From Geothrix sp. (GTDB lineage: Bacteria > Acidobacteriota > Holophagae > Holophagales > Holophagaceae): a stretch of 64,000 nt of DNA. The DNA is taken from NCBI GenBank assembly GCA_030824075.1, contig JAVBYJ010000014.1, positions 1 through 64,000 on the forward strand, read 5' to 3'. Shown here one piece after another: positions 35,121-43,967 of this stretch. The stretch's first letter is position 1. The number at the start of each line of letters is the position of its first letter. Below the pieces are notes generated by a model that was not told the DNA's origin, did not search any database, and saw nothing but the letters and a program-made list of their open reading frames with translations. The position numbers were made by a program, and so were the translations under genes.

Positions 35121-36220
35121 GGTTCGTCGACGAGTTCCGCGATGGGAAGGCCTCGCGGTCCCTGGCCGAAACCATCCGGCGCACCGTGACGCGCCCCTGG
35201 AGCCTCATGGAGGTCTGCGGCGGCCAGACCCACGCCATCGTGCGCTTCGGGTTGGATGCGCTGTTGCCATCGGACGTCCACCTCATTCATGGGCCGGGCT
35301 GCCCCGTCTGCGTCACGCCCGTGGCCCTCATCGACCAGGCCCTGGCCATCGCCGCCCGGCCCGAGGTCACCTTCTGTTCCTTCGGCGACATGCTGCGGGT
35401 CCCCGGCAGTGCGGAGGATCTCCTGTCCGTGAAGAGCCGGGGCGCCGATGTGCGCGTGGTGTATTCGCCCCTGGACGCCCTGGCCTTGGCGCGGCAGCGG
35501 CCCGACCGGGAGGTGGTCTTCTTCGCCGTGGGCTTTGAGACCACGGCCCCGGCCAATGCCCTGGCTGTGGCTCAAGCCGAGACGGAGGGGCTGGGGAACT
35601 TCTCGATGCTCGTGTCCCATGTGCGCGTGCCACCGGCCCTGGAGGCGATCCTGGCCTCGCCCCGGCGGCGGGTGGACGCCTTTCTCGCCGCAGGTCATGT
35701 CTGCGCGGTGATGGGCACGCAGGAATATGTCCCGCTGGCGGCGAAGCACCGCGTCCCCATCGTGGTGACGGGCTTCGAGCCCCTCGATCTGCTCCAGGGG
35801 ATCCTGATGGCGGTACGCCAGTTGGAGGAGGGTCGCGCCGAGGTGGAAAATCAGTACGCCCGGCTGGTGAAGCCGGGCGGCAACCGGACGGCCCAGGCCC
35901 TGATCGAGCGGGTCTTCCAGGTGGAGGACCGCGATTGGCGGGGCATCGGTGGGATTCCGTCCAGCGGCTTCGGTCTGCGGGCGGCCTACGCGAGCTTCGA
36001 TGCCGGCCGTCGCTTCGGCGTGCAGGACCTCGGGGGTCAGGAGTCCCCCGACTGCCAGAGCGGCCTGGTGCTGCAGGGGCTCCTCAAGCCCCGCCAGTGC
36101 CCGGCCTTTGGCACCACCTGCACGCCGGACCAGCCGCTTGGGGCGACCATGGTGTCTTCGGAAGGCGCCTGCGCGGCCTATTACCGGTACCGGCGCTTTG
36201 ACCCTGTGGAGGCCCCGTGA
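35117..36220 (+). CDS. hypD: Hydrogenase maturation protein HypD
   Basis: A 367-residue iron-sulfur protein on which the Fe(CN)2CO group is assembled. Signatures include [22 protein letters not shown] and VGFETTAP, plus a Cys-rich C-terminus. It overlaps hypC and hypE by 4 nt each. Confidence 0.97.
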   Translation: MRFVDEFRDGKASRSLAETIRRTVTRPWSLMEVCGGQTHAIVRFGLDALLPSDVHLIHGPGCPVCVTPVALIDQALAIAARPEVTFCSFGDMLRVPGSAEDLLSVKSRGADVRVVYSPLDALALARQRPDREVVFFAVGFETTAPANALAVAQAETEGLGNFSMLVSHVRVPPALEAILASPRRRVDAFLAAGHVCAVMGTQEYVPLAAKHRVPIVVTGFEPLDLLQGILMAVRQLEEGRAEVENQYARLVKPGGNRTAQALIERVFQVEDRDWRGIGGIPSSGFGLRAAYASFDAGRRFGVQDLGGQESPDCQSGLVLQGLLKPRQCPAFGTTCTPDQPLGATMVSSEGACAAYYRYRRFDPVEAP

Positions 36221-37263
36221 CGGCCGATCCATTCCTCCTCGCCTGCCCGCGCCCCCTGCGGCACGCGACCGTCCAGATGGCCCATGGCGGGGGCGGACGG
36301 CTCATGAAGGATCTCATCGAAGGCCTCTTCCTGCCGATCCTGGGCACGGACCCCGCCGGTCAGCACGACAGCGCGGTGGTCGAAGCCGCGGGAGCGCGAT
36401 GGGCCTTCACCACCGATGGTTTCGTCGTGTCCCCCAGGGCCTTTCCGGGCGGCGACCTGGGGGAACTGGCGATCTACGGCACGGTGAATGATCTCGCCAT
36501 GGCGGGGGCGGCACCCTCGGCCCTGTCCACGGCGTTCATTCTGGAAGAGGGGCTGGACCTCGCGGAATTGAGGGCGCTGGTGGCCTCGATGAAGGCCGCG
36601 GCGGATCGCTGCGGCGTGCGGCTCGTGACGGGCGACACCAAGGTGGTGGACCGGGGCAAGGCCGATGGCATCTTCATCACGACCGCGGGCATCGGCCTGA
36701 TCGCGCCGGGCGTGGACATCCATCCCCGTAAGGTGAGACCGGGCGACGCGGTGATCGTCAGCGGAGATCTGGGCCGCCACGGCATCGCGGTGATGTCGGT
36801 GCGGGAGGGGCTCGCCTTCGAGTCGCCCGTGACCAGCGATTGCGGGCCGGTCCACCACCTCGTCGCGGCCCTGCTGGAGAACGGATTGGACATTCACTGT
36901 CTCAGGGATCCCACCCGCGGCGGGCTGGCCTCGGTGCTCAACGAGATCGCCACGGCCGCGGGCGTGGCCATCGAGGCCGAGGAGGCCGCGGTGCCCGTGA
37001 ACGAGGCCGTGGCCGCTGCCTGCGAAATCCTGGGCCTGGATCCGCTCTACGTGGCCTGCGAGGGACGCATGGTGGCCTTCCTGCCGGAGGCCCAGGCGGA
37101 GCGCGCCCTGGCGGTGCTTCGGGCCATTCCCGAGGGGAAGGACGCGGCCGTGATCGGCCGCGTGACTTCAGGGCCGGCGGGGCGCGTCAGCCTGCGGACC
37201 GCCCTGGGAACCTGGCGCCTCCTGGACCTCCTCAGCGGGGAGCAGCTGCCGAGGATCTGCTGA
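36217..37263 (+). CDS. hypE: Hydrogenase maturation protein HypE
   Basis: A 348-residue ATP-dependent dehydratase that converts the C-terminal thiocarboxamide into thiocyanate. It ends in PRIC, the required C-terminal Cys that accepts the carbamoyl group from HypF. The PurM-like fold is recognisable by [15 protein letters not shown] and GDTKVV. Last gene of hypCDE. Confidence 0.97.
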   Translation: MTADPFLLACPRPLRHATVQMAHGGGGRLMKDLIEGLFLPILGTDPAGQHDSAVVEAAGARWAFTTDGFVVSPRAFPGGDLGELAIYGTVNDLAMAGAAPSALSTAFILEEGLDLAELRALVASMKAAADRCGVRLVTGDTKVVDRGKADGIFITTAGIGLIAPGVDIHPRKVRPGDAVIVSGDLGRHGIAVMSVREGLAFESPVTSDCGPVHHLVAALLENGLDIHCLRDPTRGGLASVLNEIATAAGVAIEAEEAAVPVNEAVAAACEILGLDPLYVACEGRMVAFLPEAQAERALAVLRAIPEGKDAAVIGRVTSGPAGRVSLRTALGTWRLLDLLSGEQLPRIC

Positions 37264-37279
37264 AGGACCGGACCAAGCC

Positions 37280-38257
37280 ATGAAGCCGCATTCAACAGTC
37301 GTCAGCAGGGCCCGCGCCGGAGTGTTCGTCGCGTCCTTTCTCCTGTCGCTGCGCCTGCACGGGGCCCCCCAGAGCATCGACTACGTCGCCGAGCATCTGC
37401 CGGAAATCGCGATGGACAATCGCTATGCCAGCTTGCCGTTATGGGCGAACCTCGCGCTTCCCTCGGCCCCCTTGCCTGCGGTCTGGCGCTTCGGGATGCA
37501 GGGCGGGTACGCGCGGACGCAGGCGGGCACCCTGCGCCTTGAGGGGCCGATGCTCTCGTTCGCCGTCGGGCGTCAAAAGGGGGACGCATGGCAATGGAGC
37601 GCCTTCGCGTTCATTGACGCCTTCCAGCTGTCGAGCGGCGCGGAACGCCGGGCGCTCGACGTGACGTTCGTGGCGCCCGTGCCGCTCGACCTGCCGGCCC
37701 AGGCGGAATTCTCGGGGCTGGCGGGATCGGCCCGGCATATAGGCATCGGCCTGGCCGCCCGGCGCCAGGCGGACCTCCGGCTGTGGGGCCGGTACGCCTG
37801 GAGCGCGGGACTGATGTGGCAACGCTTTGCCCTGCACGACTATGCGCTGGACTTCCGTGTGCTGGACGGCGCGAACGCGAGGGCCAGCGGCCGCATCGAC
37901 TACAGCGCGGCGTATTCGCACATCACCCCTTTCGCTGGATTGGCGTGGCCCCGTGACCATGGGGCGTGGCGCTCGATGCCGCATCTACAGGTCGCGTGGC
38001 CGCTGCCCAGGCGGGGCGTGGCCGGGCGAATCACCGGACCGGCCTTCGATCTGCGCGGCGACACCGCGACGAATGCGCGGGGAACCCATTTCGGCGATCC
38101 GTCCCTGACCGTCGGTTGGGACTTCACCTATCGGCCTTTGGGCCTGACGGTCGACGTGGGAACCGTGGTCTCCCAGGCCCTGCTGGAACGGGTCATCCAT
38201 AAGGGTGCGGGCCAGAACTGGGTCCTGTCGTTGCGCTGGGATCTGGGCTCAAAATAG
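37280..38257 (+). CDS. Predicted outer-membrane / secreted protein, unknown function
   Basis: 325 residues with a probable signal peptide (basic start, hydrophobic VFVASFLLSLRL, then HGAP). The rest is rich in alternating aromatic/hydrophobic strands and Gly, as in beta-barrels, and ends WVLSLRWDLGSK. No family was recognised. It starts 16 nt after hypE and its end overlaps the convergent anti-sigma gene by 9 nt. A role in hydrogen metabolism is not implied. Confidence 0.7.
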   Translation: MKPHSTVVSRARAGVFVASFLLSLRLHGAPQSIDYVAEHLPEIAMDNRYASLPLWANLALPSAPLPAVWRFGMQGGYARTQAGTLRLEGPMLSFAVGRQKGDAWQWSAFAFIDAFQLSSGAERRALDVTFVAPVPLDLPAQAEFSGLAGSARHIGIGLAARRQADLRLWGRYAWSAGLMWQRFALHDYALDFRVLDGANARASGRIDYSAAYSHITPFAGLAWPRDHGAWRSMPHLQVAWPLPRRGVAGRITGPAFDLRGDTATNARGTHFGDPSLTVGWDFTYRPLGLTVDVGTVVSQALLERVIHKGAGQNWVLSLRWDLGSK

Positions 38258-39016
38258 GGCGCGCCATCCCGTGAACCGGATGGGCTTTTCCAGGGCGATG
38301 AGGGCCCAGCATTCGGCCCCGGGATCGGCGGTGGGGCCATGGCGGTGGCCCGGGCCATGGGCGATCCAGTCGCCGGGCCGGAGGTGGGCGGGCCCATCCT
38401 GGAGGGCGCCTTGGAGCAGGAGCGCGCATTCGAGGCCCCGGTGCTCATGGACAGGCACCTGATGCCCTCCCGGCAGACAGGCCAGGCTGAGGCTGGCGCC
38501 GGTGGCCGCGTCTTCCTGCAGGACCGCCACCCGGCCGCCGCCCAGGCCCCGCCGGACCCAGCGCCACTCGGCTTCCGGGGGCAGGTGGGGCCGGAGGGCC
38601 CCCAAGGGATCCGATCCGGGCGTGAGGGCCTGTTCATCGCCCCTGGTCGTGCGGCAGGTTTCGCACTGCCCGAGGTGGACGCGCAGCAGGAGGGCCCGGA
38701 GGGGATCGCCATCCGGACCCAGCGCACCCCAGGCCTCGGGCTCAGGGTGATGCTGGGGGCCGCGGGGGGTCCGGCCTTCGCGCAGGGCGGCCAGGGCGCC
38801 CGAAAGGGCCTGCTCGGCCAGGGAGGTGGGTTCATCGTCCAGGACCTTGCGCAGCAGGGCAGGGGTGCGTTCAAAGGCAGCGAGGAAGGTCTGACAGGGT
38901 GGGCACAGGGTCAGGTGGAGCTTCAGGCCGAGCCAGTCGAAGGGCCCCAGGGCGCCCTCCTCATAGGCCGTCAGAAGCTCCGTGACGCGTTCGCAGGTGG
39001 GGATCAGGACCGTCAT
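38249..39016 (-). CDS. ChrR-like anti-sigma factor with cupin domain
   Basis: 255 residues. Two HxxxCxxC zinc motifs (HLTLCPPC near residue 35 and HLGQCETC near residue 113) are followed by a C-terminal cupin with HEHRGLE and HGPGHRHGP. Zinc anti-sigma plus cupin is the ChrR architecture that holds an ECF sigma factor until a stress signal. Two zinc motifs rather than one is unusual. It overlaps the ECF sigma gene by 4 nt. Confidence 0.82.
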   Translation of the reverse strand: MTVLIPTCERVTELLTAYEEGALGPFDWLGLKLHLTLCPPCQTFLAAFERTPALLRKVLDDEPTSLAEQALSGALAALREGRTPRGPQHHPEPEAWGALGPDGDPLRALLLRVHLGQCETCRTTRGDEQALTPGSDPLGALRPHLPPEAEWRWVRRGLGGGRVAVLQEDAATGASLSLACLPGGHQVPVHEHRGLECALLLQGALQDGPAHLRPGDWIAHGPGHRHGPTADPGAECWALIALEKPIRFTGWRALF

Positions 39017-39720
39017 TGGCCCTCCCGGCCGGGGGCGAATTCCGGCAGCAGGGCGCGGAGCGCCAGGCGGGCCCGGTGCACGCGCTGGCGCACCAACTCG
39101 CGGGTGAGGCCCAGGTGGCTGGCGATCTCCTCGGTGTTCCAGCCCTCGAGGTCGCGCAGGACGAAGACGGCCCGCTGATCGTCGGATAGACGATCAAGGC
39201 CCGCCCGGACCCTGGCCTTCAGCTCGTCCTGCTCGACCTTCATCAGCGCCTCCGCCTCCTCGCTCCAACCGAGATGGGTGTCCTCGTTCATGTGATGCCC
39301 GTCGTCCCCGAAACGTGGCATCAGATCCTCGATGGCATCCTCCCGGCGGCGGACCCGCTTCCGGCGGGCCATGAGGGCCTGATTCACGCAGATGCGGTAG
39401 GCCCAGGTGCTGAACTTGCTGGCCCCCTGGAAGCCCGGCAGCTCCCGGTGGAGGGTGAGCAGGGCGTCCTGGAGGGCATCCTGGCTTTCGGCCTCGTTCC
39501 CCAGGATCCGCTCGATGACCCGGAACAACATGCCGAGGTGGGGGCGCACCAGGGCCTCGAAGGCCGCAGGGTCCCCTCCAGCAGCCGCCTGCACAAGCGC
39601 GGCCTCCGGGGGGCGGGGCATGGGGTCGGACGTGGTGTCCAGGCTTTGCCCGGACACCACGTGGGGAGCACGAGGGGGACGCAGAGGGAGCGGAGCGACC
39701 GGGCGGTCCCCTTCGTTCAT
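39013..39720 (-). CDS. ECF-family RNA polymerase sigma factor
   Basis: About 235 residues with a sigma-2 region (LFRVIERILGNEAESQDALQ, STWAYRICVNQAL) and a sigma-4 helix-turn-helix (IASHLGLTRELVRQRVHRA). A charged, His/Asp-containing stretch lies between them. The start at 39720 is uncertain: 39729 or 39621 are alternatives and none has a strong ribosome-binding site. It lies between a histidine kinase and the anti-sigma gene, all on the minus strand and touching. Confidence 0.87.
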   Translation of the reverse strand: MNEGDRPVAPLPLRPPRAPHVVSGQSLDTTSDPMPRPPEAALVQAAAGGDPAAFEALVRPHLGMLFRVIERILGNEAESQDALQDALLTLHRELPGFQGASKFSTWAYRICVNQALMARRKRVRRREDAIEDLMPRFGDDGHHMNEDTHLGWSEEAEALMKVEQDELKARVRAGLDRLSDDQRAVFVLRDLEGWNTEEIASHLGLTRELVRQRVHRARLALRALLPEFAPGREGQ

Positions 39721-39721
39721 G

Positions 39722-40945
39722 CTAGCCATCCGCAGGCCTGGGGAGGCGGGGCAGTCGAACCGTGAAGGCTGAGCCGAGACCGGGTCCACGGCTGCTGGCG
39801 CGCACGTCACCTTCGTGGCGGGTCACGATCTCCTTCACGAGGAAGAGTCCCAGGCCCGTGCCGGCCACCTGGCGGGTCATCTCATCGCCCACCCGGAAGA
39901 ACCGGTGGAAGACCCGCTGGAGGTCCTTGGCCGACAAGCCCTGGCCCAGGTCGCTCACCACGATCAGGACGTCGTCGCCGTCGCTGTCCAGGGTCACCGT
40001 GGTCTGCCGGGGTTCCGCGGCGTACTTGTAGGCGTTGGACAGCAGGTTTTCGATGACGCTGCCCAGGGCCTTGGGATCGGCGTGGATCCAGAGGGGTTCG
40101 GAGGTGAATTCCAGCCGGAGGCCGAGGGCACCGGCTCCCAGCCGCTGGTCCATGGCCTCGCACATGCCGCGGAGCCAGGGCTCGAGTTCGAGCGGCGCCC
40201 GGTGCAGCACCAGGCTGCCGGACTCGGCCCGGGCCACATCAAGCAGGTTGCCCACCAACTCGTTGAGCCGGTCGAGGTCCTTCTCCATGAGGCCGCGGAT
40301 CCGCAGCCGCTGTTCATCGCCGAGGGTGCGGGTGAACAGGGTCTCGGTCCAGACCCGCAGCGAGGCGATGGGCGTCTTCAGTTCATGGGTGACCGCCGAC
40401 GTGAAGTTGCGCTGTCGCAGCTTCAGGTCCAGTTCCTCCGCCAGCTTCCGGTAGAGGAGCACGAAGCCGAACAACACCGCCACCACCATGAAGGCCCCCT
40501 CGGAGGCCGCCCGGAAGACCGCATGCCAGCGTTGATTCTGAAGCTCGATCATGGGTTCGGGGCGCAGGGAGAGGAAGGCGGAGCCGTCCAGCAGCGCGGG
40601 GTCGCCCGGGGCGAGAGGCGCGGGCACCACGGCCACGTGGGGGAACATCCGGTGGATGGCCGTGCGGCGCTGCTCCAGGCTCGGCAGGGCCGCAAACCGG
40701 CCCTCCACCGAACCGCTGCGGGAGGAGGGGTCGGGGCGGGCGTGGATGTAGGTGAGGATGGTGAGACTGTCCATCTGCCAGGCCTCGGCGCGGCTGGCGT
40801 TGAGCGCCTGGGCGCGGGCCTCGAGCAGCCGCCCCGATTCCCGGATCTGCACATTGATCCACCAGCCGACCTGGACGCAGAGCACCAGCGACACGGCCAG
40901 GAAGATGATGCGCTGAAGGGAGAAGGTGGGGGCGCGGTTCGCCAT
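39722..40945 (-). CDS. Membrane sensor histidine kinase
   Basis: About 407 residues: a membrane helix near the N-terminus (IIFLAVSLVLCVQV), a periplasmic sensor of roughly 120 residues, a second helix (GAFMVVAVLFGFVLLY), then HisKA with HELKTP and HATPase with ENLLSNAYKYA, DLGQG and GTGLGLFLV. No response regulator is adjacent. The next gene is an ECF sigma factor. The start could also be 40999, as neither candidate has a clear ribosome-binding site. Confidence 0.88.
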   Translation of the reverse strand: MANRAPTFSLQRIIFLAVSLVLCVQVGWWINVQIRESGRLLEARAQALNASRAEAWQMDSLTILTYIHARPDPSSRSGSVEGRFAALPSLEQRRTAIHRMFPHVAVVPAPLAPGDPALLDGSAFLSLRPEPMIELQNQRWHAVFRAASEGAFMVVAVLFGFVLLYRKLAEELDLKLRQRNFTSAVTHELKTPIASLRVWTETLFTRTLGDEQRLRIRGLMEKDLDRLNELVGNLLDVARAESGSLVLHRAPLELEPWLRGMCEAMDQRLGAGALGLRLEFTSEPLWIHADPKALGSVIENLLSNAYKYAAEPRQTTVTLDSDGDDVLIVVSDLGQGLSAKDLQRVFHRFFRVGDEMTRQVAGTGLGLFLVKEIVTRHEGDVRASSRGPGLGSAFTVRLPRLPRPADG

Positions 40946-41010
40946 GTCCCTATCTTGGGACAAACTGCGCCCCTTGGCAGCATCGCTCAGGGGAGCCATC
41001 CTGAACGTCC

Positions 41011-42453
41011 ATGTTCAACTCGAACCAATCCTCGGGGCCCAAGCCGGTCCCCCCGCCCGCCAAGGCCAGTTCCGGCCCCAAGCAGGTGCCCGCGGTGCCA
41101 TCGCCTCGACCGCAGGGTGCGGAGCTGCTGGCCGAGCTGATGCAGACACAGCGCCAGCTCACCCAGGCCATGCATGAAACCCGGGACCTGCGCGCCAAGC
41201 TCGGGCGGCGCTCCCATCAGATGCAGGTGCTTCAGCACGTGTCCGAGATCCTGGCGGCCACCTCCAAGGGCGGTCAGGTGGTCAGCGTGGTGCTGGACGT
41301 GCTGGCCCAGGAATTCCACTGCCAGCGGGCGGTGGTGTGGACGCTGGAGGATGGCGGTTCGGGCTATGTGCCCAGAGAAGGGACCGGCCTTACCCGGCCC
41401 GAGTGGTCCGGCCTGCGGCTGCCGGCTCCGAATCCCTTTCCCGAAACGCCCCTGGTGCTCTTCCAGAGTCAATGGCTGGACCCTGTCTGTGGCGGCGAAA
41501 CCCTCCAGGCCATGCGGAGCGGCGAGGGCCTGCAGCTTTATTTCGTGCCCTTTGAACATCAGCTGCTGCTCCTGGGCTTCGCCATCCTGGCCATGCCGGG
41601 GGAACGCCGCATGGAAGAGGAGGATCTCGATTCCATCGCCATCCTCCAGCGGCAGACCGCCATCTCCCTGTACAACGCCTGGCTGTTCCGAGACCTTTCC
41701 GAGCAGCGCGACGCCCTGCAGCGCCAAGCCCTGGAGCTGGAGCGGGTCAACGATGCCCTGCGGGAGGCCGATCAGCTGAAGAGCGAATTCCTGGCCCTCA
41801 CCAGCCATGAGTTGCGCACGCCGCTGACGGGCATCCTCGGCTTCACGCGCCTGGTCATGGACGGGCTCTACGATGACGCGGACGAAATGCGCTCCATGCT
41901 CCAGGACAGCTATACCTCCGGACAGCACCTGCTGGGCCTGCTGAATGACATCCTCGACCTGGCCAAGATCGAATCCGGGAAGATGGAAGTCCATCCGGAG
42001 CCCTTCAGCCTCGCGATCCTGCTGGAGGAAGTGAAGCCCATCGCCGAAGCCTACCCCCGCAGGCCGGATGTGGAACTGTTCTGGCCGGACATCGAGAACA
42101 TCCCCGAGGTGGTGGTGGATCCGAACCGCCTGAAGCAGGTGCTGCTCAACCTGCTGTCAAACGCCCTCAAGTTCACCAAGGAGGGCAGCGTCGCCGTCCA
42201 GGTGGAGCGCCATCCCGGCATCATCACCCTGCTCGTGGTGGACACGGGCATCGGGGTGAGTCACGAAGCCCAGGCGCGCCTCTTCCAGAAGTTCGCCCAG
42301 GCCGAAGGCGGCCACAGCCGGGAGTTCGGCGGCACGGGCCTCGGCCTCGTCATCTCCAAACACATGATGGAGATGATGGGGGGCACCATCAGCCTCAGCA
42401 GCGATGGCCTCGGCAAGGGCAGCATCCTGCGGATCACGATGGCGATTGCCTAA
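41011..42453 (+). CDS. GAF-domain sensor histidine kinase
   Basis: A 480-residue cytoplasmic kinase: Pro/Ser-rich N-terminus, coiled coil (about 30-65), GAF-like domain (about 70-225), coiled linker, HisKA with SHELRTPLTGILGF and HATPase with NLLSNALKFTKEG, DTGIGV and GTGLGLVIS. No membrane segment. It is divergent from the minus-strand kinase operon. No partner regulator is adjacent. Confidence 0.92.
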   Translation: MFNSNQSSGPKPVPPPAKASSGPKQVPAVPSPRPQGAELLAELMQTQRQLTQAMHETRDLRAKLGRRSHQMQVLQHVSEILAATSKGGQVVSVVLDVLAQEFHCQRAVVWTLEDGGSGYVPREGTGLTRPEWSGLRLPAPNPFPETPLVLFQSQWLDPVCGGETLQAMRSGEGLQLYFVPFEHQLLLLGFAILAMPGERRMEEEDLDSIAILQRQTAISLYNAWLFRDLSEQRDALQRQALELERVNDALREADQLKSEFLALTSHELRTPLTGILGFTRLVMDGLYDDADEMRSMLQDSYTSGQHLLGLLNDILDLAKIESGKMEVHPEPFSLAILLEEVKPIAEAYPRRPDVELFWPDIENIPEVVVDPNRLKQVLLNLLSNALKFTKEGSVAVQVERHPGIITLLVVDTGIGVSHEAQARLFQKFAQAEGGHSREFGGTGLGLVISKHMMEMMGGTISLSSDGLGKGSILRITMAIA

Positions 42454-42516
42454 TACTGTCCGGGGGTTCCTCGCTCCGCTGCGCTGCGCGAACACCCCCG
42501 GGACCCCCCGCCTCCT

Positions 42517-42531
42517 CCGGGCAAAGCCCGG
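42517..42531 (+). terminator. CCGGGC/GCCCGG hairpin after GAF kinase
   Basis: A perfect 6-bp stem with AAA loop 64 nt beyond the kinase stop, with no T tract. A looser dyad of C/G runs flanks it at 42464-42500. Confidence 0.35.
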
Positions 42532-42548
42532 TCTCGGCGACCGCATAT

Positions 42549-42703
42549 GGAGCTGGAACGAAATAAGCATTGCCATCGCGCAGGGTGCCGGGCAAGCGAG
42601 CCAAGGAGGCTGAGGTTCCAGCGGAGCGGGACTCCGTGAACCGAAGCCGACGCAGGATCGTGCCGCCCGCCAACGATGGCAACGATTATTCCGTTCCAGC
42701 TCC
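42549..42703. mobile_element. MITE-like 155-bp element with 30-bp inverted ends
   Basis: The left end begins GGAGCTGGAACG and the right end is its inverted complement, with 27 of 30 positions matching (42549-42578 and 42674-42703). There is no gene inside, but an internal hairpin (GGTTC ... GAACC around CGGAG/CTCCG, 42614-42642) is present. It lies in the 310-nt gap between the GAF kinase and the DegT-family gene. No clear target duplication was seen, so a structured RNA is the main alternative. Confidence 0.5.
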
Positions 42704-42763
42704 TAAGGGCCCAGAGCCTCCGTCCGACCCAAGCCGGTACACTGGGGTTTTCGCGGAGCCTTC

Positions 42764-43963
42764 ATGACCTACACCCGCCGCCCCGACTTCCTGCCCTTCA
42801 CCCGGCCCATGGTCGGCGAGGAGGAGATCGCGGAGATCATCGACACGATCCACAGTGGGTGGCTCACCACGGGCCCGAAATCGGCCAAGTTCGAGGAGGC
42901 CCTGAAGGCCTACAACGGCGTGCCTCACTGCCTGGCGATGAACAGCGCCACCACGGCCCAGGAAATCACCATGCAGGTGCTGGGGATTCAGCCCGGCGAC
43001 GAGGTGATCACGACCTCCCTGACCTGGGTGAGCACCCTCAGCACCGTGGTGCTGCAGGGCGGTGTGCCGGTGCTGGTGGACATCGATCCGGTCACGTTGA
43101 ACCTCGACCCGGCCAAGCTTGAAGCCGCGATCACGCCGCGGACCAAGGGCATCATCCCCGTGCACCTGACCGGGCTGCCCTGTCCCATGGACGAGATCTG
43201 GCGCATCGCCGAACGGCACGGCCTCTGGGTCATCGAGGACGCGGCCCAGGCCATGGGCGCCCACTACAAGGGCACCAAGATCGGCGGCAACCCGCGTTCG
43301 ATCATGAGCGTCTACAGCTTCCACCCGAACAAGAACATGACCACGGGCGAAGGCGGCGCCATCGCCTTCTTCAACGACGAGTACGAAAGCCGCATCAAGC
43401 GCCTGCGCTTCCATGGCATCGACCGCGACGCCTGGAAGCGGTTCGCGAAAGAGGGCAGTCCCCACACCGAGGTGTTTGAGCCCGCGCGCAAGGCCAACTT
43501 CATGGACCTCCAGGCCGCCATGGGCCTGCACCAGATCGCCAAGCTGGATGGCTTCAATGCCCGGCGTGGCGTGCTGTTCCACCGGTATCTCGACCTGATG
43601 AAAGACATCGACGAGGTCCTGCTGCCCTGGCCGGGCGACGCGGACCACGGCCACTGCTTCCACCTCTTCGTGCTGCGGATCCACCCCGAAAAGCTGGGCC
43701 TGGACCGCGATGCCTTCGTCGCCGCGCTGAAGGAAGAAAACATCGGCACGGGCATCCACTACCGCCCGGCCCATGTCCATCCCTGGTACCGGGATTTCTA
43801 CGCGGCCAATCCGCAGCACCTGCCCAAGGCCGGCCTGCCCCACAGCGAGTGGAGCGGGGAGCGGCTCCTGAGCCTGCCCCTCTGGCCCGGGCTCACCGAG
43901 GCGGACCAGGATCAAGTCGTCGCGGCCATCAAGCAGGTCATCGCGACCGCCCAGGCACGGTAG
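42764..43963 (+). CDS. DegT/DnrJ/EryC1/StrS-family aminotransferase
   Basis: 399 residues. PLP-dependent sugar aminotransferase family used for nucleotide-linked amino sugars of LPS or glycans. It has the family's HSGWLTTGPK start region, EDAAQAMGA and the active-site Lys in FHPNKNMTTGEGG. No sugar-biosynthesis neighbours are present, so the substrate is unknown. It resembles ArnB-type enzymes in length. Confidence 0.92.
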   Translation: MTYTRRPDFLPFTRPMVGEEEIAEIIDTIHSGWLTTGPKSAKFEEALKAYNGVPHCLAMNSATTAQEITMQVLGIQPGDEVITTSLTWVSTLSTVVLQGGVPVLVDIDPVTLNLDPAKLEAAITPRTKGIIPVHLTGLPCPMDEIWRIAERHGLWVIEDAAQAMGAHYKGTKIGGNPRSIMSVYSFHPNKNMTTGEGGAIAFFNDEYESRIKRLRFHGIDRDAWKRFAKEGSPHTEVFEPARKANFMDLQAAMGLHQIAKLDGFNARRGVLFHRYLDLMKDIDEVLLPWPGDADHGHCFHLFVLRIHPEKLGLDRDAFVAALKEENIGTGIHYRPAHVHPWYRDFYAANPQHLPKAGLPHSEWSGERLLSLPLWPGLTEADQDQVVAAIKQVIATAQAR

Positions 43964-43967
43964 CGGG

